DNA of 64,000 nucleotides from Permianibacter aggregans. GTDB lineage: Bacteria > Pseudomonadota > Gammaproteobacteria > Enterobacterales > Permianibacteraceae. The stretch covers positions 3,720,001 through 3,784,000 of the forward strand of contig NZ_CP037953.1 of assembly GCF_009756665.1 (NCBI RefSeq), in the 5' to 3' direction. The notes beneath the pieces are model-generated. The model did not search any database, was not told the origin of the DNA, and saw only the letters and a list, made by a program, of their open reading frames with translations. Every line of letters begins with the position of its first letter. Position 1 is the stretch's first letter. A program made the position numbers and the translations under genes. Shown in pieces: positions 16,555 through 26,550 of this stretch.

Positions 16555-17674
16555 GAGCCGGCTCCGTCAGGCGATGGCGGGTGGGGTAGAACGGTGTCGG
16601 GTCTATAGCCGGTGTTTGCCCGCCAATTTGCGCGGCCAGTAGTGCGGCAGTGGCAAGGCTGGTGGTAATCCCCAAGCCTTCATGACCGGCGGCAACCCAA
16701 AGCGAATGTTCGGTTTGACCGATGTACGGCAGATTGTCGGGTGTGCAAGGGCGAAAGCCGGTCCAGGTGCGCAGCACCGGCCATTGTTCTATCGCTGGTA
16801 TAAAGCGTTTGGCGCGTTGAATCATTTGCGTCAACACCGGTAACTCCACTTCGCTATCGGCGCTATCGAATTGACGTGATGAACCGAGTATCAGTTGTGA
16901 AGTCGGGCGCGGTTGCACGTTGAAGGCGACCGAGCTGGATTGATGGCCATGCGCGCTGTGCAAATAACCGAGCTCCACCAACTGATGATGAATCGGCAAT
17001 GATGACAAATGTGGCGTGATCAGCAAATGGCCTTTGCGCGCTACGAGCTTTAATTCCGGACACCATTGTTTACTGGCAAGGCCGGCGGCGATCACAATGT
17101 GTTTGGCGTGCCAGCGATCGCCATCGGCAAACTGAATGCATGGTGCGTCGATTTGGGTGACGGCTTTGTATGGCGCCACCGTTGCACCGAGTTGTGCGGC
17201 ATTATTGGCCAGCATCAGCGCGGCAGTGGGTGGGTAAAGCACCGCGTCTTCTTGAATGCGCAGCGCGCCAAGCAAATCGCTGGAAAGCAGCGGTTCATGT
17301 TGCTGAAGTTGCTGGCGTGACCATACTTCGCAGTGCTCGCCATGCTCGCGCAGCCATGCGGTTTTCTGTTCCAGTGTCGCCCAGTCGCTTTCATTCTCTG
17401 CGAGCCATAAGGTGCCGCATGGATGCCAGGCCACTGACGCGGGCAATGCGGCGGCGCGCTGGCGCCACAGTTCGCGTGAGTACTTGCTGAGCTGCCACTG
17501 CGCATCGGAGTCATCCATCGCGACGATATGGCCCATGGCGGCCGCTGTAGTGCCCGCACCAATGGCGCCAGCATCGCAGAGCGCGACACGCATGCCGAGT
17601 TCGGCGCAGGCCTCGGCGCAGGCGGCGCCAATAATTCCGGCGCCGACAATCGCGACATCAAACGTGGAACTCAC
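16547..17674 (-). CDS. D-hydroxyproline dehydrogenase, FAD-dependent oxidase subunit (HcnC-like)
   Basis: About 375 residues from the GTG at 17674, five bases after the epimerase stop. Family: D-amino-acid-oxidase/glycine-oxidase fold, with FDVAIVGAGIIGAACAEACAELG at the N terminus and the C-terminal pattern TGFRPCTPDNLPYIGQ...LWVAAGHEGLGITTSLATA. It is the substrate-oxidising subunit of the hydroxyproline dehydrogenase complex. A TTG at 17716 would add 14 residues and overlap the epimerase gene; the GTG start matches the family N terminus better. Confidence 0.87.
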   Translation of the reverse strand: MSSTFDVAIVGAGIIGAACAEACAELGMRVALCDAGAIGAGTTAAAMGHIVAMDDSDAQWQLSKYSRELWRQRAAALPASVAWHPCGTLWLAENESDWATLEQKTAWLREHGEHCEVWSRQQLQQHEPLLSSDLLGALRIQEDAVLYPPTAALMLANNAAQLGATVAPYKAVTQIDAPCIQFADGDRWHAKHIVIAAGLASKQWCPELKLVARKGHLLITPHLSSLPIHHQLVELGYLHSAHGHQSSSVAFNVQPRPTSQLILGSSRQFDSADSEVELPVLTQMIQRAKRFIPAIEQWPVLRTWTGFRPCTPDNLPYIGQTEHSLWVAAGHEGLGITTSLATAALLAAQIGGQTPAIDPTPFYPTRHRLTEPAHV

Positions 17675-17679
17675 GATGA

Positions 17680-18633
17680 TTATCCGCGTTGAAAAGCGTT
17701 GCTGATGCCCCAGCAATACGGATCATTCGGATCAAGAATCAAGCTGGCATCGGCAACGATATGTGCTGAGCCACGCACGTAGGGCCGAACCTGATCGGCA
17801 TCAATTTCATAGCGAGCGTCGAAACAGGAGCCGACGATACTTTGTTGGCGCCAGCGTTGTTGTGGCTGCAGCTTGCCATCGGCTGCCAGGCAAGCAATTT
17901 TCGCCGAAGTGCCCGTGCCGCAAGGCGAGCGGTCGTAAGCGAGGCCAGGGCAGAGCACAAAATTGCGGCTGTCGCTGTCATCGTCACCGGCGCCAAATAA
18001 TTCGATGTGATCGATTTCTTCGTTGTTGGCGCCGGTAATGCCTTCTTGTTGCAAGATTTCGCGAATACTTTCGGCGCAACGCTGCAGCGTGGTGATGTTG
18101 TCGTAGTGCACACGCAAACCGTGATCTTCGACCAGGAAGAACCAGTTGCCACCCCAGGCAATATCACCATGCAACAAGCCAAAACCGGGTACATCGACAG
18201 CAACGCCTTGGCGATAGCGATAGCTCGGTACGTTGGCAATGGTGACGCTGCCATCGGCGTGGGCTTCGACGGTGATATCGCCGACTGGTGTATCGAATTT
18301 ATGCGTGCCGGCACTGAGGCGATTCAGCCAACGCAAGGTGGCCACCACGCCAATCGTGCCGTGGCCGCACATGCCGAGATAACCGACATTGTTGAAGAAC
18401 ACGAGTTGGCCAACGACATCGGCGCGAGCAGAAGGGTAGAGATAAGCACCGACGACGATATCGCTGCTGCGAGGCTCGTCGATAATGGCGGTGCGGTAGT
18501 GGTCCCAGTGGCGATTCAGCACGTAACGCGCTTCTTTCGCATTCTCGGCAACAACTGGTGGCTGGCCGTCGATGACCAGTCGGGTTGGCTCTCCGCCGGT
18601 ATGGGAATCGATAACGCGTATGGCTTGTGACAT
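17680..18633 (-). CDS. 4-hydroxyproline 2-epimerase
   Basis: A 317-residue proline racemase-fold enzyme that converts trans-4-hydroxy-L-proline to cis-4-hydroxy-D-proline, the first step of the pathway. Both catalytic cysteines are present: MCGHGTIGV (about residue 88) and DRSPCGTGTSAK (about 235). This distinguishes it from the Cys-to-Thr/Ser 3-hydroxyproline dehydratase branch. The N terminus (MSQAIRVIDSHTGGEPTRLV) is the family start. It is the promoter-proximal gene of the hydroxyproline operon, divergent from the regulator at 18796. Confidence 0.93.
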   Translation of the reverse strand: MSQAIRVIDSHTGGEPTRLVIDGQPPVVAENAKEARYVLNRHWDHYRTAIIDEPRSSDIVVGAYLYPSARADVVGQLVFFNNVGYLGMCGHGTIGVVATLRWLNRLSAGTHKFDTPVGDITVEAHADGSVTIANVPSYRYRQGVAVDVPGFGLLHGDIAWGGNWFFLVEDHGLRVHYDNITTLQRCAESIREILQQEGITGANNEEIDHIELFGAGDDDSDSRNFVLCPGLAYDRSPCGTGTSAKIACLAADGKLQPQQRWRQQSIVGSCFDARYEIDADQVRPYVRGSAHIVADASLILDPNDPYCWGISNAFQRG

Positions 18634-18795
18634 GGTTCCGCTCAAAAGGGCTGCAAAACAAGTAAATCCAGTGTAAATAGGGCGCCCAAATGCTTTCTTG
18701 AACAAAACCACTGCCGACGGGCGGCAATGCGACAATTCAAGACGATGGAAAAGCCCTAGAGTGACAATCGGGCCAATCTCAGTGGAGTGCGAGTA

Positions 18796-19557
18796 ATGAC
18801 CCCGGACGCGATAAAAAACTGGCGTAACCATTTCATGCAGGCGATAGCGGAACCGCTGTACATCGAAGCGATGTTCGACGCGATGCCTGACATCGTGTTT
18901 TCGATTAAAGACATGGATGGCCGATACGTGGTGATCAGCGAGGCCTGTGTTGAGCGCTGTGGTTTGAATCACAAGCAACAGGCGATTGGTAAGAATGCCT
19001 ACGATTTATTCCCGGCCCATATGGCCGACCGCTACAACGAACAAGACCAGCAAGTGTTCAGCAGCGGCCAGGCACTGATCGACAGCCTCGATCTGACGGT
19101 GTTTAACAATCGCGAACCGGGTTGGTGTTTGACCACCAAGTACCCGCTGCGTGATCGCGACGGAAAAATGCTCGGGTTGGCTTGTATCTCGAAAGATTTG
19201 ATTGAACCGAGTAAAGATGGCTTTGTCGACGAAGCGCTGTCAAAGACCGTGGATTACGTGCGTAGCCAGTATTCGGAAACGATTACGCTTGATGAGCTGG
19301 CGAGTATTGCCGGCTTGAGCGTGGCGCAGTTGGATCGACGTATCAAACGAATTTTCCAGATTACGACCGGCCAGTTCATAATCAAAACGCGCATCGATGC
19401 GGCGGCGAGAATGCTGCGCGATACCGAAAAGACGGTAGCGGACATTGCGATGGAATGCGGCTTTTGCGATCAGAGTGCATTGACCCGACAGTTTCGTCAG
19501 GTGACTGGGCTGAGTCCGCGATCTTATCGGGTGATTGTGAAGGGGTTGACGGATTGA
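18796..19557 (+). CDS. PAS-AraC transcriptional regulator of the hydroxyproline cluster
   Basis: A 253-residue regulator from the ATG at 18796 (GGAG eight bases upstream; a GTG at 18787 is an alternative). The N-terminal half (about 20-140) is a PAS-like sensor (AMFDAMPDIVFSIKDMDGRYVVISEACVERCG). The C-terminal 100 residues form a two-helix-turn-helix AraC domain (TLDELASIAGLSVAQLDRRIKRIF and TVADIAMECGFCDQSALTRQFRQVTGLSPRSYR). It is divergent from the epimerase gene across about 160 bp, so it very likely controls the hydroxyproline operon, as LhpR-type AraC regulators do. The ligand is not known from the sequence; the PAS domain is not an AraC-type cupin. Confidence 0.85.
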   Translation: MTPDAIKNWRNHFMQAIAEPLYIEAMFDAMPDIVFSIKDMDGRYVVISEACVERCGLNHKQQAIGKNAYDLFPAHMADRYNEQDQQVFSSGQALIDSLDLTVFNNREPGWCLTTKYPLRDRDGKMLGLACISKDLIEPSKDGFVDEALSKTVDYVRSQYSETITLDELASIAGLSVAQLDRRIKRIFQITTGQFIIKTRIDAAARMLRDTEKTVADIAMECGFCDQSALTRQFRQVTGLSPRSYRVIVKGLTD

Positions 19558-19589
19558 GCGCGCCAAATACCTAATCACCAATGCCGTCT

Positions 19590-19658
19590 GTCATTCCCGC
19601 GCAGGCGGGAATCCAGAACTTTTGAAAATCACTGGATACCCGCCTTCGCGGGTATGAC
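19590..19658. repeat. Paired REP-like palindrome (BIME-like)
   Basis: Same 69-bp unit as 14027-14095, with compensated base changes (ATTCCCGC in one arm, ATACCCGC/GCGGGTAT in the other). It lies in the 294-bp gap between the regulator and the TonB-dependent receptor. Confidence 0.8.
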
Positions 19659-19851
19659 ATGCTAGAAGCCATCTCAAAAATCCTTAATGTAAAGCCTGTT
19701 CCCTTCTAATTTGATTCACCTCATCGCTCATGAACAATGCATTGATGTAAGCGCAGATAATGCGCAAGAAACCCAATCCCCAAGTTGTTTACTTTGGAAT
19801 AACGCCTGCGAGAGGGCAGTGCGTTATCGCAGCACAACAGGGGAATCAGCA

Positions 19852-22800
19852 ATGCATCACCGAAGTAAAACAACTTCATCGCGATGGAAAAAAGCCTTCG
19901 TCGCGGCCGCCGTCAGCAGTTGCTTGTGGAGTCATGTACCGGCTTACGCCAGTGGCTCGCCGACCGGCGAACTGAAAGGAAGTGTCAAATCCATTTCTGG
20001 CGAAATACTCGAAAATGCCGTGGTTCGATTGCAGCACCTTGAGCAGGGTTTTACTCGTGAAGTGCAGGCAAACACCACCGGCGAATACGTGTTCAAAAAT
20101 CTGCCCGTTGGCCAGTACAGCGTCACGATAAGCAAAAGCGGTTATGACGCGCTTCAGCAGGAAAAGCTGGTGATCAATGTCGGCTCAACGGTAACGCTGG
20201 AAGCGACTTTGACGGCCGGCAATGTCGAGCGCATCACCGTCAATGGTGCGCGCTTGGCGCAAATTGACATGACCAGTGCTGCCAGTGGTTTGGTGGTGAC
20301 ATCTGCAGAACTGGAGAAATTGCCGGTCGCCGAAGACATCACTTCAGTGGTGCTGATGGCGCCTGGCAGTTCCGCCGCTGACAGCGACTTTGGCAATATC
20401 GCGTCGATCTCTGGTGCCTCAGCTGCTGAGAACGGTTACTACCTGAATGGCCTTGATATCACCGATATGCGCAAAGGCATGGGCTGGACAACATTTCCCT
20501 GGGAAGCCGTCAAAGAAACGCAGGTAATCACTGGCGGTGTGTCATCGCAGTTCGGTCGGTTTATCGGTGGCGTCACCAACCTGGTGTCGAAGTCTGGTTC
20601 AAACGAGTTTCATGCCAGCGTCAAATTCGATTATCAGCCGCGTTCTTTGGCAGAAACCGCGCCGGACTTGAATTGGTATGACAATCAGGGTCGCTATGAT
20701 TTGATCATCAACAATCACGAAGACAGCAGTGATTGGCGCGAGCTCAGCATGTCGTTCAGTGGCCCGTTGATTGAAGACCGTTTGTTCTTCTACGTGCTTT
20801 ATGCGCCGAGTCAGTTCAAGAGCACGTATGCGAATCCTGGCGCATTGCTTGACGATGATGGCGACCCAATCAACACGACCTATTGGTCAAGTGAGCGTGA
20901 TCGGGATCAGGTGTTTGCCAATATCGATTTCTATTTATTCAGTGATCACTCGATCAACGTCATGTATGCCAATAGCAAAGCCGATCACGCCAACACGCAA
21001 TACAGCTACAACGTCATCAATGGCCCGTTCAATCCGTCGCGGCCCATCAGTAGCGAGCGCGAGTCATCATTTGCCAGCATCAGCTATCGTGGCAGCTTGA
21101 CGGATACGCTGAGCTTTTCGACCACGCTCGGCAAAATCAAGGACGAATATTCCGCTGTTGATGGCACATCCAATCTGACACCGATTTATGACAGCCGCAC
21201 CAGCTCGGCAACGCCGGTGGGCAATTGGATCGGTACTTCCGATGACGTCAACGGTGATGAGCGCGATGTGTTCCGCATTGATTTCGAATGGCAACTGGAT
21301 GAACACACGCTGCGTTTTGGTTATGACAAAGAACAAATCGATAGCTGGCGTGATTTTCACTATCACGGCCCGACAGCACCGCTGAACGAGATCCTGTATT
21401 ACTTCACGACCGCGACTGGTTTCAGCGCCAATGGCGACAACGGGGCGTTCTCGGTGCCAGCGGGCGATTACGCTCGTGGCCGCATTTTCACTACGGTCGC
21501 CGATATCCGTGGCGAGTCGGAAGCCTGGTATATCGAGGACGTTTGGCAGTTGACCGACACCGTCACGCTGTCGCTCGGTGTGCGTAACGAAATTTTCAGC
21601 AATTACACTGGTCAGGGTGAGAAATACGTTGAGATCGATGATCAGTGGGCACCGCGTTTGAGCGCCATCTGGGACGTATTTGGCGATGGCGATCATAAAG
21701 CGTTCTTGAATTTTGGCCGCTACTATCAACCAATTGCGCAGAACACCGGCGTGCGGATGACGGCGCAGGAATACAACATCTACACCTACTACCCGATCAA
21801 TGATTTCAACGCCGATGGCACTGCCAATCTAGGTACGCCGTACGGCCAGATCACGTACGGTGATGGTACCTTGCGTCCGGGTTGGGCCTATGCGTCAACG
21901 AACATGGAGCCTATGTACGAGGACGAATGGTCGCTCGGTTACGAGTGGGCGGTTGACCAGGATTGGACGGTCGGTGCGCGCTTGATCTATCGCGATCTGA
22001 AGAGCTCGATTGAAGACTCAGCGATCTGGTATGCCGTTGAGGCGTGGTGTGCGGATACCGGACGCGATTGCAGTGGTTACGACACGTCTTCGCTGGTTTG
22101 GAATGGCGGCATGGCGCGTGTGTTCAATCCCGGCCAAGATCTGCGCATGCTTGAAGATCTGAATGGTGACGGCACACCGGAAGAAGTGACGATTCCTGCT
22201 GAGTATCTCGGCTACCCGGTCATGGAGCGCACGTATAAAGCGCTGGAGTTGACCTGGAAAGGCAAAGTCGGTGAAAGCTTTCGTTTGCAAGGTTCGTATA
22301 CCTACAGTAAGAGCGAAGGCAATACCGAGGGCTTGCTGCGCTCCGATAATGACCAAAGCGATCCAGGCTGGACTCGTTCCTATGACTCGCCGGAGTTAAC
22401 CGATCACGCTTACGGCTACTTGCCGAACGATCACCGCCACAAGTTCAAACTCTGGGGTACTTATCAACTGACCGAAGACACCGCGCTTGGCATGTTCTAC
22501 TCGGCGCAATCGGGCCGACCGATGAATGCGTTCGGTTATCACCCATTGGATGAGGGCGCTTGCGTCAACGTGCATACCGACCCGAACAATTGCTGGGATG
22601 CCTGGGGTGCGGAAAACTTTTATGCCGGTTTCGAGCCATCACCACGCGGTAGCCGTGGCCGTACGCCATGGGTGCAGAGCTTTGATGTCAGTCTGCAGCA
22701 TGTGCTCAGCATCGGTATCGCCGATCTGACGTTGAAACTCGATGTGATCAACGTGTTCAACTGGCAGCATGCAACGCAGTTGAATGAGTATCACGATGTC

Positions 22801-22908
22801 GATGGTGACCCGGAAGCGGAAACCTACAGTGTCAATTCCACCTACGGCAAACCGACCGCATGGCAAACACCGCGTTACGTCAATCTGTCGGCGACGGTGG
22901 ATTTTTGA
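19852..22908 (+). CDS. TonB-dependent outer-membrane receptor with carboxypeptidase-regulatory-like N domain
   Basis: A 1018-residue protein. The ATG at 19852 (AGGGGAATC upstream) gives a signal peptide ending AYA-SG near residue 33. Residues about 38-112 form a carboxypeptidase-regulatory-like beta domain (TGELKGSVKSISGEILENAVVRL). The plug follows (about 120-240; VAEDITSVVLMAPG, YYLNGLDITDMR, GGVSSQFGRFIGGVTNLVSKSG), then a long beta barrel ending in the aromatic residue of NLSATVDF. This OmpA/Oar-like receptor type imports peptides or other large substrates using a TonB complex. Standing between the hydroxyproline operon and a collagenase, it could take up collagen-derived peptides; this is inference. 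Confidence 0.9.
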   Translation: MHHRSKTTSSRWKKAFVAAAVSSCLWSHVPAYASGSPTGELKGSVKSISGEILENAVVRLQHLEQGFTREVQANTTGEYVFKNLPVGQYSVTISKSGYDALQQEKLVINVGSTVTLEATLTAGNVERITVNGARLAQIDMTSAASGLVVTSAELEKLPVAEDITSVVLMAPGSSAADSDFGNIASISGASAAENGYYLNGLDITDMRKGMGWTTFPWEAVKETQVITGGVSSQFGRFIGGVTNLVSKSGSNEFHASVKFDYQPRSLAETAPDLNWYDNQGRYDLIINNHEDSSDWRELSMSFSGPLIEDRLFFYVLYAPSQFKSTYANPGALLDDDGDPINTTYWSSERDRDQVFANIDFYLFSDHSINVMYANSKADHANTQYSYNVINGPFNPSRPISSERESSFASISYRGSLTDTLSFSTTLGKIKDEYSAVDGTSNLTPIYDSRTSSATPVGNWIGTSDDVNGDERDVFRIDFEWQLDEHTLRFGYDKEQIDSWRDFHYHGPTAPLNEILYYFTTATGFSANGDNGAFSVPAGDYARGRIFTTVADIRGESEAWYIEDVWQLTDTVTLSLGVRNEIFSNYTGQGEKYVEIDDQWAPRLSAIWDVFGDGDHKAFLNFGRYYQPIAQNTGVRMTAQEYNIYTYYPINDFNADGTANLGTPYGQITYGDGTLRPGWAYASTNMEPMYEDEWSLGYEWAVDQDWTVGARLIYRDLKSSIEDSAIWYAVEAWCADTGRDCSGYDTSSLVWNGGMARVFNPGQDLRMLEDLNGDGTPEEVTIPAEYLGYPVMERTYKALELTWKGKVGESFRLQGSYTYSKSEGNTEGLLRSDNDQSDPGWTRSYDSPELTDHAYGYLPNDHRHKFKLWGTYQLTEDTALGMFYSAQSGRPMNAFGYHPLDEGACVNVHTDPNNCWDAWGAENFYAGFEPSPRGSRGRTPWVQSFDVSLQHVLSIGIADLTLKLDVINVFNWQHATQLNEYHDVDGDPEAETYSVNSTYGKPTAWQTPRYVNLSATVDF

Positions 22909-22936
22909 TGAGTTTCAACACTCTTGATTGGACATT

Positions 22937-23005
22937 GTCATACCCGCGAAGGCGGGTATCCAGAGCTACGTATGGAAACTGGATTCCCGTCTTCGCGGGA
23001 ATGAC
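22937..23005. repeat. Paired REP-like palindrome (BIME-like)
   Basis: Same unit as at 14027 and 19590; left arm ATACCCGC/GCGGGTAT, right arm ATTCCCG/CGGGAAT. Confidence 0.8.
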
Positions 23006-23094
23006 ACACCCAACTAATTTGTGTGGTCTGGGTTCAGTTTGATGTGCTTCGTGTCATTCTCTCCGTAGCGTACACGTCCCTGTACGCGTTTTTC

Positions 23095-23120
23095 GCCGCG
23101 CTTTCAAGCGCGGCTTTTTT
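23095..23120 (+). terminator. Rho-independent terminator downstream of the TonB-dependent receptor
   Basis: Stem GCCGCGC/GCGCGGC (23095-23101 with 23108-23114), loop TTTCAA, followed by six T residues. Confidence 0.85.
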
Positions 23121-23506
23121 ATTTCGTGAAAACGATCAAGTTATAACTTTGTCGTTGCAACTGGAGCAAAAATGGCAAGACTGAATCGCCAAAAATGTTT
23201 TGCTTTTTCCACGTTTTCATTAGCTGTTCACAAAAGCGTAAAATAGCAACAAAAACCGCATTCAGACGAAGAAATCCTTCAATTCAATCATGAGTTACTG
23301 GTCGCACACTGACGATGTCGATACCGCCGTTCACAGAATAATGATGCCGTCGGTACAAAGGGAGATTGCGGGTATCGCGTCAAGGAGCATTCGCCAGATG
23401 AGTGGCAGTGCGTAAAGAGGCCGTCACGGAAACAACCTTGCTGCTCATCGGGGAGAGGGATGTTGAGTTGGCTTCGACAAATTAAGCAAAAATCGATGGA
23501 GGGGTT

Positions 23507-26086
23507 ATGAACCACTTTCGTATGGCGCTGTTTGCGTCATTGACGATGGCGGTGATCGGCCAGGCTTATGCTGGGCCGGATCATGAGCATTCAACGGTAG
23601 TAGACCAGCAGACCGAAGCGCCTATCAAGGGAGCTCCCAAGCCACATTTTCGTACGCAACGCGCTGTCGATGCCGATCGCAAGCAGTTTGATCTGCCTAG
23701 CCGCGAAGAGCAGCAACTGGTGGCGAAAAAACTGCAAAAGTCTTTTGTCACCAAGTCGGCCCTGAATTTGAATGCCGCAGAAGATTGCAATGCCATTGAG
23801 GGCTTTCGCAGTCGTAGTGGCGCAACCTTGGCAAACTATATTGCTGGCCTGCCGGATGTTCAGTGCACTTACGGTTTGTTCAGCATCAACAGCAGCGATG
23901 GCAACATCATTTACAGCGCCGGCAATATGCGTGCGGTAACCGATTTGCTCAATCAACTGTCACCGAGCTATCAAGCCAACAGCCGCAATGTCGCGAACCT
24001 GGTGCTTTATCTTCGTGCTGGTTATTACCTGGCCTATGGTGAGGTGATCCCGGAGCCGGCGAACGACGTCACGGCCAGCTCAGTCAGCGCAGTGGAAAAG
24101 CTGATCGATAATCCGGCGCTTTTCAACGAAAACGCCTACGCGAGCAGCACCGCCAACGAGACGATGACGCTGATCACCAATCTGCACAAGGAAATGCACT
24201 TCATTCCAAGAATGAAGACATTGGTGCAGCGTTTCACCAATACCAACTCGCAACCGAACGCTGCAGACAAGCTGAAGCAATATACCGCTTCGTCCGGTTT
24301 TACCGGTGTGCTGACGGTGTTTTATCGTGCGCACTTCAAGTACGGCGAGAATGCTTCGCTACAAACCGATATCAGCCTGCCTACGGCGTTATCGAATTTT
24401 GTGACCAACAATCGTACGGCATTGGAAGGAACATCATTTGCGTATCAATTGACCGATGCCGCCAACGAAGCCTATCGCTTCTTGCAGTATGCAGGTCAGA
24501 AGCCGACGGTAAAGCCGCTGGTGAAATCGATGCTGAACCAGACCAGCTTGAACGGTCCTGGCGCAGATCTCTGGTTGGCAGCGGCCTCGGCAGTCAAGTA
24601 TTACGACAACGAAAACTGTGCGGAATACGGTGTTTGTAATCTGGAGGAAACCGTTGCCAATGCGGTACTGACCATTACCCATACTTGCAGCGATACCATC
24701 CGTTTGCGCGTGCAGCAGATGTCAGCCAGTGAGTTGCAGGAAACCTGCGGAAAAATGCAGACGCAGGAAAGCTACTTTCATCAGATGTTCCCGAACAATC
24801 AACAATCGGTTGCTGATGATTACAACAGCCAGCTGGAAGTGGTCGTGTTCGATGACTACACCAATTACGATCGCTTTGCCGGCATCATCTATGGCATCGG
24901 TACTGATAATGGTGGCATGTACCTGGAAGGTGACCCGTCACAGCAAGGCAATCAGGCGCGCTTTATCGCCCACGAAGCATCGTGGTTGCGTCCGGATTTC
25001 GTGATTTGGAATCTGGAACACGAATACGTGCATTATCTTGATGGTCGCTTCAATCTTTATGGCGATTTCTCGGAGTCTGTCTCCAAGCCAACCGTGTGGT
25101 GGATAGAAGGTGCCGCCGAGTATCTGGCCAAGAAGAATGATTATCAAGATGCGATTGATGAAGCGAAAACCGTGCGCTACAGCCTGTCGGAAATTTTCGC
25201 CAATACCTACAGCATGAGCGACTATGTGGCCCGCGCGTATCGCTGGGGTTATATGGCTGTGCGCTTCATGAACGAGAAACATCGCGGTGATATCGATGCA
25301 ATGTTGCAGCTCTGGCGTCAGGGTGATTACGACGGTTATCAGAACTACATCAACAACATCGGCACGCAGTACAACAGCGAATTCGCTGCCTGGGTGCAAA
25401 CCGCTACGACCGGTGGCACACCACCATTGCCGGGTGGCGATGCCGCATTGGTCTCTGGCCAGGCCGTTACGGTCTCCGCGGCGAAAGGTGAATGGAAGCA
25501 TTTCTATATCGATGTGCCGCGCAATACTTCACGCCTGGATCTCGTCAGCAGCGGCGGCAGCGGTGACGCCGATTTGTATGTCAAATACGGCAGCAAACCG
25601 ACCTTGACCAGCTACGACAAGCGCCCATACCTCAGTGGTAATAATGAGAGTGCGTTCTACACCAATCCACCGGCCGGTCGTTACTACGTTTCGTTGCATG
25701 CTTACGCGGCTTTCCAAAACGCCTCGTTGAAAGCGACGGTAACAACCGGTGGTGGCAGTGGCGCCTGCGAACGTAACGATCGCTTGGAAAACGGTTGTAC
25801 GATCAGCGGTCTATCCAGCAGCAGCAATGCGTATATCGCCATGTGGGTGCCACGCGGTGCACGTAACCTGACGATACGCACCAGCGGCGGTACCGGCATA
25901 GCCGACTTGTATGTCAAAGCCGGCGACTGGCCAGGCCCGGGCAACTATCACTGGGCGGCTACTGGTTCCGGTAACAATAAATCGGTATCGGTCGCGACAC
26001 CGCCCGGCGGTCAGTGGTTCTATATCACCTTGAACGCCGTGCAACCGTTCTCGGGATTATCGATTACCGCGAGGTTTGATCCGTAA
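23507..26086 (+). CDS. Secreted M9 collagenase with two PPC domains
   Basis: An 859-residue secreted zinc protease. A signal peptide ends near residue 23 (AYA-G). Residues about 85-260 match the M9 N-terminal domain (AEDCNAIEGFRSRSG, LPDVQCTYGLF, ANLVLYLRAGYY). The catalytic site is HEYVH (His505, Glu506, His509) with the downstream glutamate in WWIEGAAEYL about 30 residues later, as in Vibrio-type collagenases. Two bacterial pre-peptidase C-terminal (PPC) domains follow, about 648-748 and 757-859 (both with GDADLYVK / GIADLYVK). PPC domains often help binding of insoluble substrates and may be removed after secretion. GGAGGGG precedes the ATG. The enzyme should cleave native collagen or gelatin outside the cell. 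Confidence 0.92.
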   Translation: MNHFRMALFASLTMAVIGQAYAGPDHEHSTVVDQQTEAPIKGAPKPHFRTQRAVDADRKQFDLPSREEQQLVAKKLQKSFVTKSALNLNAAEDCNAIEGFRSRSGATLANYIAGLPDVQCTYGLFSINSSDGNIIYSAGNMRAVTDLLNQLSPSYQANSRNVANLVLYLRAGYYLAYGEVIPEPANDVTASSVSAVEKLIDNPALFNENAYASSTANETMTLITNLHKEMHFIPRMKTLVQRFTNTNSQPNAADKLKQYTASSGFTGVLTVFYRAHFKYGENASLQTDISLPTALSNFVTNNRTALEGTSFAYQLTDAANEAYRFLQYAGQKPTVKPLVKSMLNQTSLNGPGADLWLAAASAVKYYDNENCAEYGVCNLEETVANAVLTITHTCSDTIRLRVQQMSASELQETCGKMQTQESYFHQMFPNNQQSVADDYNSQLEVVVFDDYTNYDRFAGIIYGIGTDNGGMYLEGDPSQQGNQARFIAHEASWLRPDFVIWNLEHEYVHYLDGRFNLYGDFSESVSKPTVWWIEGAAEYLAKKNDYQDAIDEAKTVRYSLSEIFANTYSMSDYVARAYRWGYMAVRFMNEKHRGDIDAMLQLWRQGDYDGYQNYINNIGTQYNSEFAAWVQTATTGGTPPLPGGDAALVSGQAVTVSAAKGEWKHFYIDVPRNTSRLDLVSSGGSGDADLYVKYGSKPTLTSYDKRPYLSGNNESAFYTNPPAGRYYVSLHAYAAFQNASLKATVTTGGGSGACERNDRLENGCTISGLSSSSNAYIAMWVPRGARNLTIRTSGGTGIADLYVKAGDWPGPGNYHWAATGSGNNKSVSVATPPGGQWFYITLNAVQPFSGLSITARFDP

Positions 26087-26103
26087 GTCGATTATGTAAG
26101 ATT

Positions 26104-26134
26104 AAAGAAAAGGCCCGTACGGGCCTTTTCTTTT
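26104..26134. terminator. Bidirectional-looking terminator after the collagenase
   Basis: A 22-bp perfect palindrome (26108-26129) built on AAAAGGCCCG/CGGGCCTTTT, followed by CTTTT on the plus strand; it lies 22 bp after the collagenase stop. Confidence 0.85.
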
Positions 26135-26150
26135 GCAAATTTAAAAGTAG

Positions 26151-26176
26151 GTGCGATTAGCGTAGCGTAATCGCAC
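26151..26176. repeat. Short intergenic palindrome
   Basis: A 9-bp stem GTGCGATTA/TAATCGCAC with an 8-base loop. It sits upstream of the interrupted gene in a 240-bp region that otherwise shows no gene. Confidence 0.45.
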
Positions 26177-26515
26177 GCATGGGTTGGTAGGAGGGCGGCC
26201 TGGTATCAGAGGTTGCCTGAGTTGCTGCTAATCAGTAGCTCGACCAACAATTGGCTTGCTGCAACATGAAGACATTCGTACGATTACGCGACCTGCATTA
26301 AATCAATGAGCAGCCATAAGGATATTCTATGCGTGAGCTTCAGGAGTTTCTTCTGCAAGATACGACGGTTCTTAGTTCTGCGCTGATCGCTGCCATTGTG
26401 GCAGGGTTGGTGAATTATCTTTTTAGTAGCAAAAAGAAACCCACGTGCTGTGCACGTGGTCATCGCCTAACCGGCTACGCCTGTTAGAGCGCCTGCCCAT
26501 GCAAGTACCTTCCGG

Positions 26516-26533
26516 GTGTTGTCCCCACAACAC
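26516..26533 (+). promoter_or_regulatory. 5' leader hairpin of the IS200-like transposase
   Basis: A perfect 7-bp stem GTGTTGT/ACAACAC with a CCCC loop, ending just before the AGAAGGAA ribosome site of tnpA. In IS200 elements, leader structures limit transposase translation; a similar role here is inferred. Confidence 0.5.
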
Positions 26534-26550
26534 ATCAGAAGGAAACAAGC

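Larger units (their letters stand above)
22909..23506. other. 598-bp intergenic region with REP-like unit and terminator
   Basis: No gene is seen. It holds a paired REP-like unit (22937-23005), a terminator (23095-23120), then an AT-rich stretch (23121-23300) before the collagenase. TAAAAT near 23240 could be a -10 box of the collagenase promoter, but no good -35 box stands at the right distance. Confidence 0.6.

Noticed and set aside
23288-23515. Minus-strand open frame upstream of the collagenase
   Set aside because: No ribosome site, no family resemblance, and it overlaps the likely promoter and the start of the collagenase gene.
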